Position numbers and translations under genes: made by a program | The notes under the pieces: generated by a model | Database searches by the model: none | What the model saw: the letters and a program-made list of their open reading frames with translations, nothing else | Told to the model about the DNA's origin: nothing | Assembly (NCBI GenBank): GCA_039720395.1 | Contig: CM077823.1 | Span: forward strand, 6,314,909-6,378,908 | DNA length: 64,000 nucleotides | Source of the DNA: Liquidambar formosana | Lineage: Eukaryota; Streptophyta; Magnoliopsida; Saxifragales; Altingiaceae | Reading direction: 5' to 3' | Shown: positions 32,670 through 45,009 of the stretch, in pieces | Layout of the letters: each line of letters opens with the position of its first letter | Numbering within the stretch: the first letter of the stretch is position 1

Positions 32670-32836
32670 TGTGGAGAGGAATAGAGAACGAAGAGATGGA
32701 GAAGATTGAAACTAGGGGTGTTTTGAGTCCGTTTGGGGAGAGGATGTGTTGTTTTGGGTGTTTTATAGAGGGTGAAGGAGTGTTTAACTAGAAACTGAAT
32801 CGACGCGGGAAGGGAAAAAAACCCCAATTCGCACAT

Positions 32837-33308
32837 TATAGTCGACTATATAACATATTATGGTCGACTATAATAGACAGAACCAACATATATGTTATCA
32901 TTCCATGTTATAGTTGACTATATAAATTTTATAGTAGACTATAATAGACAGAAACAAAATGTAATGTTATTAAAACATGTTATAGTCGACTATATAAATT
33001 TATAGTCGACTATATCATACAGAAACAACATATAAGTTATACTGCCATTTTATAGTCGACTATACAATATTATAGTAGACTATAATAGACAGAAGCAAAA
33101 TGTAGTGTTGTTAACAAATTATATAGTCGACTATATAAATTTATAGTCAACTATAATAGACAAAAGCATACTATCTGCGGTTAAGTGACGTTATAGTGGA
33201 CTATATCATAACGTAGTCGACTATTATACTATAAATAGCCAGAAATTATGCATCAAATGTGCTTTTTAGCACATTATAGTCCACTATATCATATTCTACT
33301 CAACTATT
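32837..33308. repeat. Right array: seven ~71-bp units, each with two 14-bp palindromes
   Basis: TATAGTCGACTATA-type sites start at 32837, 32859, 32909, 32930, 32981, 33001, 33051, 33071, 33122, 33142, 33192, 33212, 33275 and 33295. They form seven pairs with 20-22 bp between starts (about two helical turns) and 70-72 bp between pairs (83 for the last). Spacers share AATAGACAGAAACAAAATGT-like sequence. Variation falls mostly at the two central bases (CG, TG, AG, CA, GG, CC) while the TATAGT/ACTATA arms are largely kept. Confidence 0.92.
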
Positions 33309-34124
33309 ACACTAAAAATTCAAAATTAAATGCATTATTATATAATCAGTAAGCAACCTTCTCAACAATACGTAATCATAGAAATAGGGTCAATGGGAAT
33401 ATTGGCTCTCTCCCGGGCATAGAAACCCCGAACCAAACACACCCTTAGGACATAATGCACCACCCATGAATCCCCCTGGTAATTTCATGGCTAATAAACA
33501 ACCATTTATGGCAACAAGAAATCATATTCTAGATATTGTCCAAGAAGCTTATGGACTCCTAGCTCAAAGGGTACAAACCTAGTTTATAGGGAACCATATC
33601 TTGAGTGGGTTGATAGGATTTATGAGTTTCCAAGGGAGTATGAAGTCTCAAATTTTACTTTATTTTCTAGGGAAAGTGATAAATCCACCATTAAACACAT
33701 TGGAGGGTTTATATGCCAATGTTAAGAAAGAGGCAGTAATTATTTTCTAAAATTGAGGCTGTTCTCAAACTCATTAACTGGAGTTGCCTTTACTTTTTTT
33801 TTTTTTTTTTTTGGTATGAAATAGTGATAAACCAGATATTATACTATTGTGATAATTGATACACCAGATATCATCATACTATTATTCAGACAAAAAAATA
33901 TATATATTATACTATTGCAGACTTCCACTTGAGCTCTGCAACGTGAAATTGAACTACAGCGATTCCACAAGTAGCATCAACAACAAAAGCCAAATGGCAA
34001 CCACAGCGGCTCAACAAGGTGCATCAACAACAAAAGCCATATCCCAAGCGCAATATTCAAAAGTCAAACTTTGTATTACGCTCACGCAAACAAAATGAAG
34101 GGGCAAAAGGAAGGGAGGGGTCGA

Positions 34125-35208
34125 CTAAACATGTGTAACCTGCATATTAAAAGTCGAGGTTGAATAGACACGCTGAATTCCCTTCACGAATTTATTTTCC
34201 TTCTGTGATTCGAGGTCAAACTCAGAATGAATCATTTCATCATCATTTGGAAATCGATTCTTTGCATAAGACGTCGTGGAAAACAACAGCACCAAGATTG
34301 TAGCATAGAATAAGAGCACCAACATTTTCGTCTTGTAGAATTCCAGGACATCTATTTGGCCCATTTCTAAGAGGGGGACTGCTATACGAGAGGGAAGAGT
34401 GGAATACGTAACCTTTAAATGAATAGGGCAATGGTTCTAAAAAAAGGACCAGGAATCCTAAGATCGATGATAATAAGGAAGATGGCCAGGACCACCACAA
34501 GGTGGACCAATGAAGACCATTTATAATTCTCCTTTATCTAAGAAAGGGCATGGCGACTCATCAAATCGTAAGCCAACAAATGGCTAAGTGGAATTGAATT
34601 GGTCTACAATGGATGGTCAGCCTCTACTATTTAAACTCAGGGGGTCCACAGAAAGGCTAGTCATTGGTTATTTTTAGGCAATTAGACCACCTAGAAGGAT
34701 GTTTGGAAATTCTAAGATTGCAAGCCCTTTTGGACACAATGCACCAACCATGAATCCCCCTTGTAATTCATGGCTAATGAACAGCCAGTTATGGCATCAA
34801 GAAATCATATTCTGGAGATTGTCCAAGAAGCTTATGGACCCCTAGCTCGAGGGGTACACACACAGTCTATAGGAAACCATATCTTGAGTAGGTTGATTAG
34901 GATTTATGAGTTTCCTAAGGAGTATAAAGTTCAGATTTTACTTTATTTTCTAGGAAAAGGGATCAATCCACCATTAAACACATTGGGAGGTTTATAAGCC
35001 AATGTGAAGAAATAGGCAATAATGATTTTCTGAAATTGAGGCTGTTCTCAAACTCACTAACTGGGACTGCCTTTACTTTTTTTATTTTTTATTTTTATGA
35101 AACTGTGATAAACCAGATATCATACTATTGTGATGATTTATAAACCAGATATCATACTATTATGATAATTGATAAACCAGATATCATCATACTATTATTC
35201 AGACAAAA

Positions 35209-35282
<74 letters not shown>

Positions 35283-38200
35283 TACATATATATTTATATA
35301 TGTATCTATATATATAGATATGTATATATATATATATATATGTATGTATATTAGCCAAATAGCAACCGCAGCAGCTCGACAAGCTATATCAGCAACAAAA
35401 GCCAAACCCCAACTGCAACATTCAAAATTCAGACTTTGTATCACACCCAACCAGACAAAATGATGGGGAAAAAGGAAGGGAGGGGTTGACTAAACATGCG
35501 TGACCTGCATATTAAAACTTGAGGTCGAATAGACGCGCTGAACTTCTTTAATGGATTTATTTCCCTTCTGTGCTTCGAGGTGAAACTTAGAATGAACCAT
35601 TTCCTCATTATTTGGAAATTGATTCTTTGTACAAGACGCCGTAGAAAGCAATAGCACCAAGATAGTAGCACAAAGTAGGAGCACCAACATTTTCGTCCTG
35701 TAAAATTCCAAGACGACTATTTAGTCCATTTCTAAGAAGGGGACTATTGTATGAGAGGGAAGAGAGGAACACGTAACCTTTAAATGAACAGGGCAATGGT
35801 TCTCAAAAAAGGACCACAAATCCTAAGATTGATGATAATAAGGAGGATGGTCCGGGACCAATGAAGACCATTTTTAATTCTCCTTTATCTGAGAAAGGGT
35901 ATGGTGACTCATTAAATCCTAAGTCAACAAATGGCTAAGTGGAATTGAATAAGTCTACAATGGATGGTCAGCCTCTACTATTTGGAGTCAGGGTCCATAA
36001 AAAGTCCAGTCAATGGTTTGGGCAAATAGGCCACTTAGAGGGATGTTTAGAAATCCTAGGATGTTAAGCCCTTTAGGACAGAATGCACCAGTCAAGAATC
36101 CCCCTGGTAATTTTATGGCTAATAAACAACCAATTATGGCAGCAAGAAATCATACTCTGGAGATTATCCAAGAGGCTTATGGAGAGCCCTAGCTCAAGGG
36201 GTACAAACCCAGTCTATAGGAAACCATACCTTGAGTGGGTTGATAGGATTTATAAGTTTCCTAGGGAGTATAAAGTCCTAGATTTTACTTTATTTTTTGG
36301 GGAAAGTGATCAATCCACCATTAAACACATTGGAAGGTTTATAAGCCAATGTGAAGAAATTGGCAATAATGATTTTCTAAAATTGAGGCAGTTCTTAAAC
36401 TCATTAACTAGGGCTGCCTTTACTTTTTTTATTTATTTATTTTTATGAAACTATGATAAACCAGATATCATACTATTGTGAAAATTGATAAACCAGATAT
36501 CATCATACTATTATTCAGGCAAAAAAAAATATTGTACTATTGTAGACGTCCACTTGAGCTTGTAATGTCAAATTCAACTACAGCAGTTTCACAAGTAGCA
36601 CCAACAACAAAAGCCAAATGGCAACCGTAGCGTCTTGACAAGCTGTATCAGCAAAAAAGGCCAAATCTCAACCGCAACATTCAAAATTAAGACTTTGTAT
36701 TACACATATGCAAACAAAATGATGGGGCAAAAGGAAGGGAGGGGTCGACTAAACATGAGTGACCCGAATATTAAAACTTGAGGTCGAATAGAAGCGCTGA
36801 ACTCCCTTCATGGATTTATTTACCTCCTGTGCTTCGGGGTCAAACTCAAGATAAACCATTTCATCATCATTTGGAAATCGATTCTTAGCACAAGACACCT
36901 TGGAAGACAACAGAACCAAGATTGCAGCACAGAGCAAGAACACCAACATTTTCGTCCTATAGAATTCCAAGACATCTATTTGGTCGATTTTGGAGAGGGG
37001 GACTACTGTAGGAGAGGGAAGAGAGGAACATGTAACCTTTAAATGAACAGGGTAATGGTTTTCAAAAAAGGACCACAAATCTTAAGATTGATGTAAATAA
37101 GGAGGATGGTTCAGGACCACCATAAGGTGGACCAATGAAGATCGTTTTTAATTCTCCTTTATTTAAGAAAGGGCATGGTGACTCATTAAATCCTAAGCCA
37201 ACAAATGGCCAAGTGGAATTGAATACATCTGCAATGGATGGTCAGTCTCTACCATTTGAACTCAAGGGGTCTAGAGGAAGGCCAGTCAATGGTTATTTTG
37301 AGGTAAATAGGTCACCTAGAAGGATGTTTTGAAATCCTAGGATGGTAAGCCCTTTAGGACATAACGCACCACCCATGAATTCCCCCTGGTAATTTCATGG
37401 CTAATAAACAGCCAGTTATGGCAACAAGAAATCATATTCTAGATATTGTCCAAGAGGCTTATGGACTAATAGCTCAAGGGGTACAAACCTAGTCTATCGG
37501 AAACCATATCATGAGTGGGTTGATAGGATTTATGAGTTTCCTAGGGAGTATAATGTCCCAAATTTTACTCTTTTTTTTTTTGGGAAAGTAATCAATCCGC
37601 CATTAAACACATTGGAAGGCTTATAAGCCAATGTGAAGAAATAGGCAATAATGATTTTCTGAAATTGAGGCTGTTCTCAAACTCATTAACTGGGGCTGCC
37701 TTTACTTTTTTTATTTATTTATTTTTATGAAACTGTGATAAACCAGATATCACACTATTGTGATAATTGATAAACCAGATATCATCATACTATTATTCAG
37801 ACAAAATATATATATATTATACTATTGTAGACTTCCACTTGAGCTTTGCAACATTAAATTCAACTACAGCGGTTCCACAGGTAGCATTAGCAAGAAAAGC
37901 CAAATGGCAACCGCAGTGGCTCAACAAGCTGTATCAGCAAAAAAAGCCAAATCCCAATCGCCACATTCAAAATTTAAACTTTGTATCACACCATGCAGAA
38001 AAAATGATGGGGCAAAAGGAAGGGGGGGTCGACTAAACATGAGTGACTAAAATATTAAAACTTGAGGTCAAATAAAAGCGCTAAACTCCCTTCATAGATT
38101 TATTTTCCTTCTGTGCTTTTGGGGTCAAACTCAGAATAAACCATTTCATTATCATTTGGAAATTGATTCTTAGCACAAGACGTCGTGGAAGACAACAGAA

Positions 38201-40809
38201 CCATGAATGCAGCACAGAGCAAGAGCACCAACATTTTCGTCCTGTAAAATTCCAGGACATCTATTTGGTCCATTTCTAAGAAGGGGACTACTGAAGGAGA
38301 GGGAAGAGAGGAACAAATAACTTTTAAATGAATAGGGAAATAGTTCTAAAAAAAGGACTACAAATCCTAAGATTGACGATAATAAGGATGATGGTCCAGG
38401 ACCACCATAAGGTGAACCATTGAAGACCATTTTTAATTCTCCTTTATCTGAAAAAGGGCATGGTGACTCCTTAAATCCTAAGCCAACAAATGGCTAAGTG
38501 GAATTGAATACATCTGCAATGGATGATCAGCTTTTACCATTTGAACGGCCAGTCAATGGTTATTTTGAGGCAAATAGGCCACCTAGAAGGATGTTTTGAA
38601 ATCCTAGGATAGCATGCCTTTTAGGACATAATGCACCACCCATGAATCCCCTTGGTAATTTCATGGCTAATAAACAGCTAGTTATGGCAACAAGAAATCA
38701 TATTCTAGATATTGTCCAAGAGGATTATGGACTCCTAGTTCAAGGGGTACAAACCTAGTCTATAGGAAACCATATCTTGAGTGGGTTGATAGGATTTATG
38801 AGTCTCCTAGGGAGTATAAAGTCACAAATTTTACTTTATTTTCCTAGGAAAGTGATTAATCCACCATTAAACACATTGGAAGGTTTATAAGCCAATGTGA
38901 AGAAATAGGCAATAATTATTTTCTAAAATTGAGGCTACTCTCAAACTCATTAACTAGGGCTACTTTTACTTTTCTTTTTTCTTTTTTTAATTTAATGAAA
39001 CTATGATAAACCAGATATTATTCTATTGTGACAATTGATAAACCAGATATCATCATACTATTATTCGGACAAAAAAAATTATATATATATATAGTATACT
39101 ATTGTAGACTTCCACTTGAGTTCTATAATGTAAAATTCAACTACAGCGGTTTTACCAGTAGCATCAACAACAAAAGTCAAATGGTAACCGCAGCAGGTCG
39201 ATAAACTGCATCAACAACAAAAGCCAAATCCCAACCGCAACATTCAAAAGTCGGACTTTGTATCACACCCAAGCAAACAAAATGATGGGGCAAAAGGAAG
39301 GGAGGGGTCGACTAAACATGTGTAACTTGCATATTAAAACTTGTGGTCGAATAGACGCGCTTAACTCCTTTCATGGATTTATTTTCCTTCTGTGCTTGGA
39401 TGTCAAACTCAGAATGAACCATTTCATCATCATTTGGAAATCCATTCTTAGCACAAGATGCCGTGGAAAATAATAGCACCAAGATTGCAGCACAGAGCAA
39501 GAGCGCCAACATTTTATTCCTATAGAATTCTAGGACGTCTATTTAGTCCATTTCTAAGAGGAGGACTATTGTACGAGAGGGAAGAGAGGAACACGTAACC
39601 TTTAAATGAAAAAAAGCAATGGTTCTAAAAAAAGGATCACAAATCCTAAAATTGATGATAATAAGGAGGATCGTTCAGAACCACCATAAGGTGGACCAAT
39701 GAATTCTCCTTTATCTGAGAAAGGTCATAGTGACTCATCAAATCCTAAGCTAACAAATGGCTAAGTGGAATTGAATTAGTCTATAGTGGATGGTCAGCCT
39801 CTACCATTTAAACTCAAGGTCAGGCAAGTCATTGGTTATTTTGAGGTAAATAGGCCGTCTACAAGAATGTTTAGAAATCTTAAGATGGCAAGCCCTTTAG
39901 GACACAATGCACCACCCATGAATCCGCTTGGTAATTTCATGGCTAATAAACAGCCAATTATAGCATCAAGAAATCATATTTTGGAGATTGTCCAAGAGGC
40001 TTTTGGACCCCTAGCCTAAGGGGTACAAACCCAGTCTATAGGAAACTGTATCTTGAGTGGGTTGATAGGATTTATGAGTTTCCTAAGGAGTATAAAGTCT
40101 CAGATTTTGCTTTATCTTTTGGGGAAAGTGATCAATCCACCATTAAACACATTGGAAGGTTTATAAGCCAATGTGAAGAAATAGGCAATAATGATTTTTT
40201 GAAATTGAGGCTGTTCTCAAACTCATTAACTAGAACTGCCTTTACTTTCTTTTCTTTTTATTTATTTATTTATTTTTTATTTATGAAACTGTGATAAACT
40301 AAATATCATATTATTATGATAATTAATAAACCAGATATTATCACACTATTATTTTGACAAAAAAAAATATTGTACTATTGTAGACTTCCACTTGAGCTTT
40401 GCAATGCCAAATTCAACTACAGCGGTTCTACAAGTAGCATTAGCAATAAAATCCAAATGGCAACCACAGCAGCTCGACAAGCTGCATCAGAAACAAAAGC
40501 CCAATCCCAACTGTAACATTCAAAAGCCAGACTTTGTATCACACCCATACAGACAAAATGATAGGGCAAAAGGAAGGGAGGGGTTGACTAAACTTGTGTG
40601 ACCCTCATATTAAAACTTAAGGTCGAATAGAAGCGCTGAACTCCCTTCATGTTTTTATTTTCCTTTTGTGCTTCGAGGTTAAACTCAGAATGAACCATTT
40701 CATCGTTATTTGGAAAGCAATTCTTAGCACAAGAAGCCGTGGAAAACAACAACACCATGATTGCAGCACAGAGCAAGAGCACCAATATTTTCGTCCTGTA
40801 GAATTCCAA
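34125..40809 (-). other. Recurrent antisense ORF with signal-peptide-like start, array units 2-7
   Basis: Open copies lie at 34125-34364, 35490-35711, 36749-37078 (upstream-extended), 39312-39512 and 40588-40809. The copy at about 38041-38240 is broken by one extra T. The shared product is about 66 residues: a hydrophobic MLVLLLCAAILVLLFSTASC, then AKNRFPNDDEMVHSEFD, a Lys-rich KENKSMKGVQ, and YSTSSFNMQVTHV at the C-terminus. It runs opposite to gag. The first 20 residues look like a secretory signal with a cleavage site near the Cys/Ala. A GT following CAG near the end could be a splice donor, so this may be the first exon of a captured host gene. I do not recognise the family. Expression is unknown. 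Confidence 0.4.
35206..35350. repeat. Poly(A) and (TA)n microsatellite in array unit 3
   Basis: About 20 A residues are followed by a long (TA)n run interrupted by GTACATACA-like bases. Other units have only short versions (for example ATATATAT at 33900 and 37806), so it expanded after the array formed. ORFs over this region are artefacts. Confidence 0.9.
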
Positions 40810-40885
40810 GACGTCTATTTAGTCCATTTCTAAAAGGGAGGCTATTGTACGAGAGGGAAGAAAGGAATACATAACCTTTAAAACT

Positions 40886-43800
40886 CAGTCTACTAGGCTT
40901 CTCTTTCTGGCATCCTCTGTTGGGACAGAGAAAAAAAGAGGAGGAGACAGCGTAGCCTTTGAAACTGAGGCTTCCCCGCTTTTACTTAGTATGTTAGATC
41001 ACCCTAGGTTCGGTATTAAATTGGGTACAGTTAGGGGAAATGTTTCACGCCCAGTTCTTTAAAACAAACCCTGAAGTTTCTATAGCAGATTTGGCTAGAT
41101 TAAGACAATGGCCTTATGAGAAGGATACTCTGTTTATTAACAAATTTGAAAGAATCAAGAATAGATGCTGATTTAGTTTACCTGAGGATGAGTTTGTCAA
41201 ACTTGCCTAGAATGGTGTAGAGTTTGAGCTCAGGTTAAATTTGATGGGATAGAGTTTAGGGATTTCTTAAAACTTACTTCGAAGGTTACAAGATATGAAT
41301 CTTTGTTAAATGAGGAGTTATAGAGGTAGAATCCTTCTTTTAAGACTTGTTATCAAGACCCAAATTATGAGATAGATGCAACTGAGATCATAGGATTGAA
41401 GCCTTTCACTTGTGAAGCTTTTATCAAAGTAGACAACACTGCAAGTCAACAGGCTAAACGAAATTCTATGAATAGGGTTTCGTGGCAATATTCCTTTGAT
41501 ATTATAAAGACTGATGCAATTTTTGACCATATATTTAATGGACAATTTATAAGATTGCCAAAGGGACACAAAATCCCAGGCTTTAAGGAGTTAGAAGGAA
41601 AGGAATATTGTAAGTGGCATAATTCTTGGAGACATTCCACTAATAACTGTGTGGTATTTAGGAATGTTATTCAAGAGCAAATTCAAAAGGGCAACTTGAA
41701 ATTTCCAAAAAAAAGAAAAGGAAGATATGAGAGTTGATAATAATCATTTCCCTATAATTCAGGAAGTTGAAGTAGATGTACACAGTGTTGAAATATTACC
41801 TTATCAGGCAAAGCAACCAAAAAGTAAAGGATGAAAGCAGTGCATATCAAATCTGTTTAAAACCAAAACTACAATTGGTTATTTGATGAGTGGGCATTTC
41901 ATGGGACTTTCAATGAATTATATGTTGCTTATTCATAATAAATCTATTGAAATAGGTTATTACATATGCAAATGTGGTTGTAAATTTGTTTTAAATTATT
42001 GTCCTTTGCTTGGAAATTGTGTATAGGAAAAGGTCTAGAATGAGAAGTCAGCATTCTCAGAACCAGAATTAGAAAATGAGGATGCTGTGAAATCATTTTC
42101 CTTTCCTATTGAGGAAATGGGCATTGGAGTACATAATGCTGAATTCCCATCATAGAAAGGAAGGAAAAGGATGTTATTTCAACCAAGAAGAGAAAATCTT
42201 ATTATTAGATCCAAGGCTGAAATAGAAGCGGAGATGCCAATTGTAGAAGCACAAATGGAAGAATATCCTCTCATGTTAATTGCCTCAAAGCCTGACCCAA
42301 AAATTTTGAAGAAATTATATGTTAAGTGTGGGAAAGAGTACATGCGAGGTGATGTGGATGATAGCTCGGGGGTCTAATCAAATGGAAAGAAGAGAAAGTC
42401 AATCTCCCAATCAAACCATGGGACAAAGGTAAGTCAAAGGTAAATTATAAGCCTTGGAAACATTTTTATGCTAATTACCCTCATCATAGAGCATCTGTTT
42501 ATTCCCTTTATCCACAACCAAAATATTATCCAAGAAATGATCAATACATTAGGCCAGGTTATCAAGGGCTGAGGAGGCCTTATTTGAACAAACCAAAAGT
42601 TTGGCCAAAGGTGGTTGATCCATAGAAAGATTTTCAAGATAACCCTTCTGAAAATTTTCATGGCTTGGAAGACCTATGGAGATAGAATAAGAAGTGTCAA
42701 ATTACCCATTAATGGGTCCAAGGCCAAAAATGATAATCCCACCAAATGTACATTCTAACAATTGGCAAATGTACATTCTAACAATTGGCACGTAGTTAGA
42801 AATCCAAAGACTAACAAATTGGAATATAGGCCTTTTTTTACTAGAACTCAAAAAAGAAGATTGCAAAGAAGGTTTGCTGCCACACAAAATGATACTGTAA
42901 GAATGACAAAGCAGGAGGGCATAATAGTAAAGAAAAGTCCCATAAAATCTAAGCCAAATCCTCGCTTTGACAGAAAGACTTTGAAACCTGAGGAAGAAGA
43001 GCCACCTATGATTGATGACTTCTAGTTGAAATCTATCATTGAAGGTTTCCAAGGAAGTATAGAGATAGATTCAAAAGATCCAAATCAGGAGGAAATTGTT
43101 AAGCCTGAACTAGATTTAGAAGAAATGTTAAGGCAGACAGAGTCTGTCCAATTTGGTTTTATGCTTGAAGAGTTTAATGTGTATATGGATTTTACACTCC
43201 TAGCTGTCTTCGAAGCAAAGCTTGATCAGAATGATAGGAATAAAGAAGACGTGGAGGATAATCAAGGTTTTTATCCTGATTGATCCAGAGATTGGCTGCT
43301 CATCAAAAGGTAAGTTTTATAATTTTATAAAACCATTATATATTAAGGCTTACCTTAATGGAGTTCTAATTAATCGAATTCTCATTGATAACGGTGAGAC
43401 TATCAATATATTACTAGTTGCAACGTTAAAGAAGTTATATAACCATTATATACTGTTTAGATGACCCAAAATATAAAACCATTATATATTAAGGCTTACC
43501 TTAATGGAGTTCTAATTAATCGAATTCTCATTGATAACGGTGAGACTATCAATATATTACTAGTTGCAACGTTAAAGAAGTTAAATAAAGAAAGTGAGGA
43601 GTTGGTTCCAACAAATGCGATAATTTTTGGTTTCACTGGAAATAAAAAGAAAGGCAAAGGTATAGTGCCTGTAGAATTGACTGTTGGTCTAAAACTTCTA
43701 TGACAGCATTTTTTGTGGTAGATGGTGTTTCAAATTATAATGTATTCTTAAGAAGAGACGGGATTCATGCTAATCAATGGATACCTTCCTCCATGCACCA

Positions 43801-44400
43801 ACAACTAATGCTCTTGAATGAAAATGCAAAGTTCGAGGTTATAGAGGTTGATAAGAAGCCATTCGATACTGCTTCGAATGTAGCAAAGGCCAAATTATAT
43901 GAGACTGATGTTGGCTTCATTGATATTTGGAGAATCCCAGAAGATTTGACAGAAGATGAATGGGATGAATTTATCATGCAGTTCATCAGGCTAGCCAGTA
44001 ATAGCCTTGATGTCCAAGACAGTGATGATGCTGATACTTGGCCTTGAAAAGCTGGGAAAAGAGGCTGTGAAAACAGCCTTGAAAAAGATGGTCGTAATGG
44101 TCATCCAATAAAAAAATCACAAATGAAAAAATAAGAATGGCCGGATGGAGCGAGTGCATCCTAGATAAGGAAGCCACCCAGCCAAAAAAAGTGGAAGAAA
44201 TAGATGTTATTGAAGTCTGAGAATCAAGATGTACGTTTGGAAGTTGATTTAAGTAGTAGTTCTACTCCTAAGATAACTTTTATTTGTAATTCATTAAACT
44301 AAGATATTAAAAGTAAACTTGTTAGTTTGTTAAAAAGGTATATAGACTGTTTTGCATGGGATTATCATGAGATGCTAGGCTTGGATTGTGTGTTAGTTTG
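40886..44400 (+). pseudogene. Decayed Ty3/gypsy gag-protease region running into RT
   Basis: From about 41035 the plus strand encodes the later half of a gypsy gag: QLGEMFHAQFFKTNPE, LARLRQWPYEKDTLF, and with stops FVKLA and FRDFLKLTSKVTRYE. At 41396-41737 comes a nucleocapsid-like block with YCKWHNSWRHSTNNCVVFRN. At 43330-43700 is an aspartic-protease-like segment with LNGVLINRILIDNGETINIL, where DNG stands in place of the usual DSG/DTG. WIPSSMHQQLMLLN follows. The start of RT (YIDCFAWDYHEM) is at about 44340-44375, after which the similarity ends. At least four stops or frameshifts are present and no RT catalytic domain, integrase or LTR was found. Confidence 0.8.
43327..43585 (+). repeat. 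146-bp tandem duplication within the protease segment
   Basis: The segment starting ATAAAACCATTATATATTAA occurs at 43327 and 43473 and continues through the protease active-site codons to GTTAAAGAAGTTA. The first copy then diverges. The copies appear identical by eye. The element was already dead by stops elsewhere, so the duplication is probably late. Confidence 0.85.
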
Positions 44401-45009
44401 TTAAACCCAATTCATCCCTCTCTTGGATTGACTATTGGGTAACAATTACCAAATAAATAATTGAAATGCGGCATTACATTGAATCGAATGACCCCATTTT
44501 GGAAGTTCTATCATAGATGATACGATTTTAGCATAACTATAATGAGAGCCAAGTTGAGTAATTGGCTACTTAAACTAAGCTTAGTAAATTGATGAGCTTG
44601 AAAATAAGTTTGGTTTCGTTTATCTTAGGAACAAACTCAAGTAGTTTGGTTATTTAAAGCACTAATGAGCTTAACAAGTTGAATAGTACTCTATTCAAGC
44701 TTAGCTTTAAGAAATTAATGAGCTTTAAAATAAAGTTTGAACTTAGCTCATTTATCTTACAAGCAAATTTTAATGAATTTTTTATCGAACTAAACGAAAA
44801 TAACTAAGCTCATCGTATAGCACTACATTTTAGCAATAAAACTCTCGTTTGAATGTGCAAATCTATGATAAATCACAACGAGGCTATAAATGGAACCTAG
44901 CTACTTGAACTAGAATCGAGATAAATGAGTCATGCTCAAACCTATTTTTGAACTCAATACTTTATCGAGCCAAGTTTGAGTAAAGTATTACTTGATTCAA
45001 TAAACTTAT
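44401..45009. other. AT-rich stretch without gene
   Basis: No coding evidence is visible. Phrases such as AGCTTAGTAAATTGATGAGCTT and AGCTTAACAAGTTGAATAG recur loosely, so this may be old repetitive DNA. Confidence 0.4.

Larger units (their letters stand above)
28655..33444. mobile_element. 4.8-kb PIF/Harbinger-like element inserted in array unit 1
   Basis: The left terminus GGGCGCGTTTGGTTCGGGG and the right terminus, inverse GGGTGTGTTTGGTTCGGGG, match at 17 of 19. TTA flanks both (28652-28654 and 33445-33447). Other array units read CCCTTTAGGACA... without interruption at this point, confirming the insertion. Contents from left to right: a short tandem repeat of about 46 bp at 28940-29060 (ATCGATCGCAAAC, then TTGGATCTCTTTCG); about 1.7 kb with no coding signal; a palindrome cluster; a minus-strand ORF relic; and a large palindrome array. 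No DDE transposase or Myb-like ORF was found, so it appears non-autonomous. Confidence 0.8.
28140..40885 (+). repeat. Seven-unit tandem array derived from a Ty3/gypsy leader and gag N-terminus
   Basis: A unit of about 1.19-1.36 kb recurs. Its anchor ACCAACATTTTCGTC lies near 28337 (with changes), 34318, 35682, 36941, 38228, 39504 and 40780, and the first gap fits once the 4.8-kb insertion is removed. Each unit has three parts. The first is an AT-rich leader with repeated AAACCAGATATCATACTATT. The second is an antisense short ORF. The third is a plus-strand gag N-terminal region, with EWVDRIYEFPREYK, HIGRFISQCEEIGNNDFLKL and LFSNSLTGAAFT, broken by frameshifts. The array stops at 40885 and the missing downstream part of gag resumes at about 41035. 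The amplification therefore took place inside one retroelement, between the TGAAFT block and QLGEMFHAQFF. Confidence 0.85.

Noticed and set aside
32837..33308. CRISPR-like array (regular short repeats with spacers)
   Set aside because: This is plant nuclear DNA, the repeats are variable palindromes in pairs, the spacers are themselves related to each other, and there are no cas genes.
35152..35450. ORFs rich in Ile/Tyr (YIYIYI...)
   Set aside because: They are translations of a (TA)n microsatellite.
34125..40809. CLE, CEP, PSK or RALF peptide gene family
   Set aside because: The C-terminal YSTSSFNMQ block does not fit any of these mature-peptide consensus sequences, so no family name is given.
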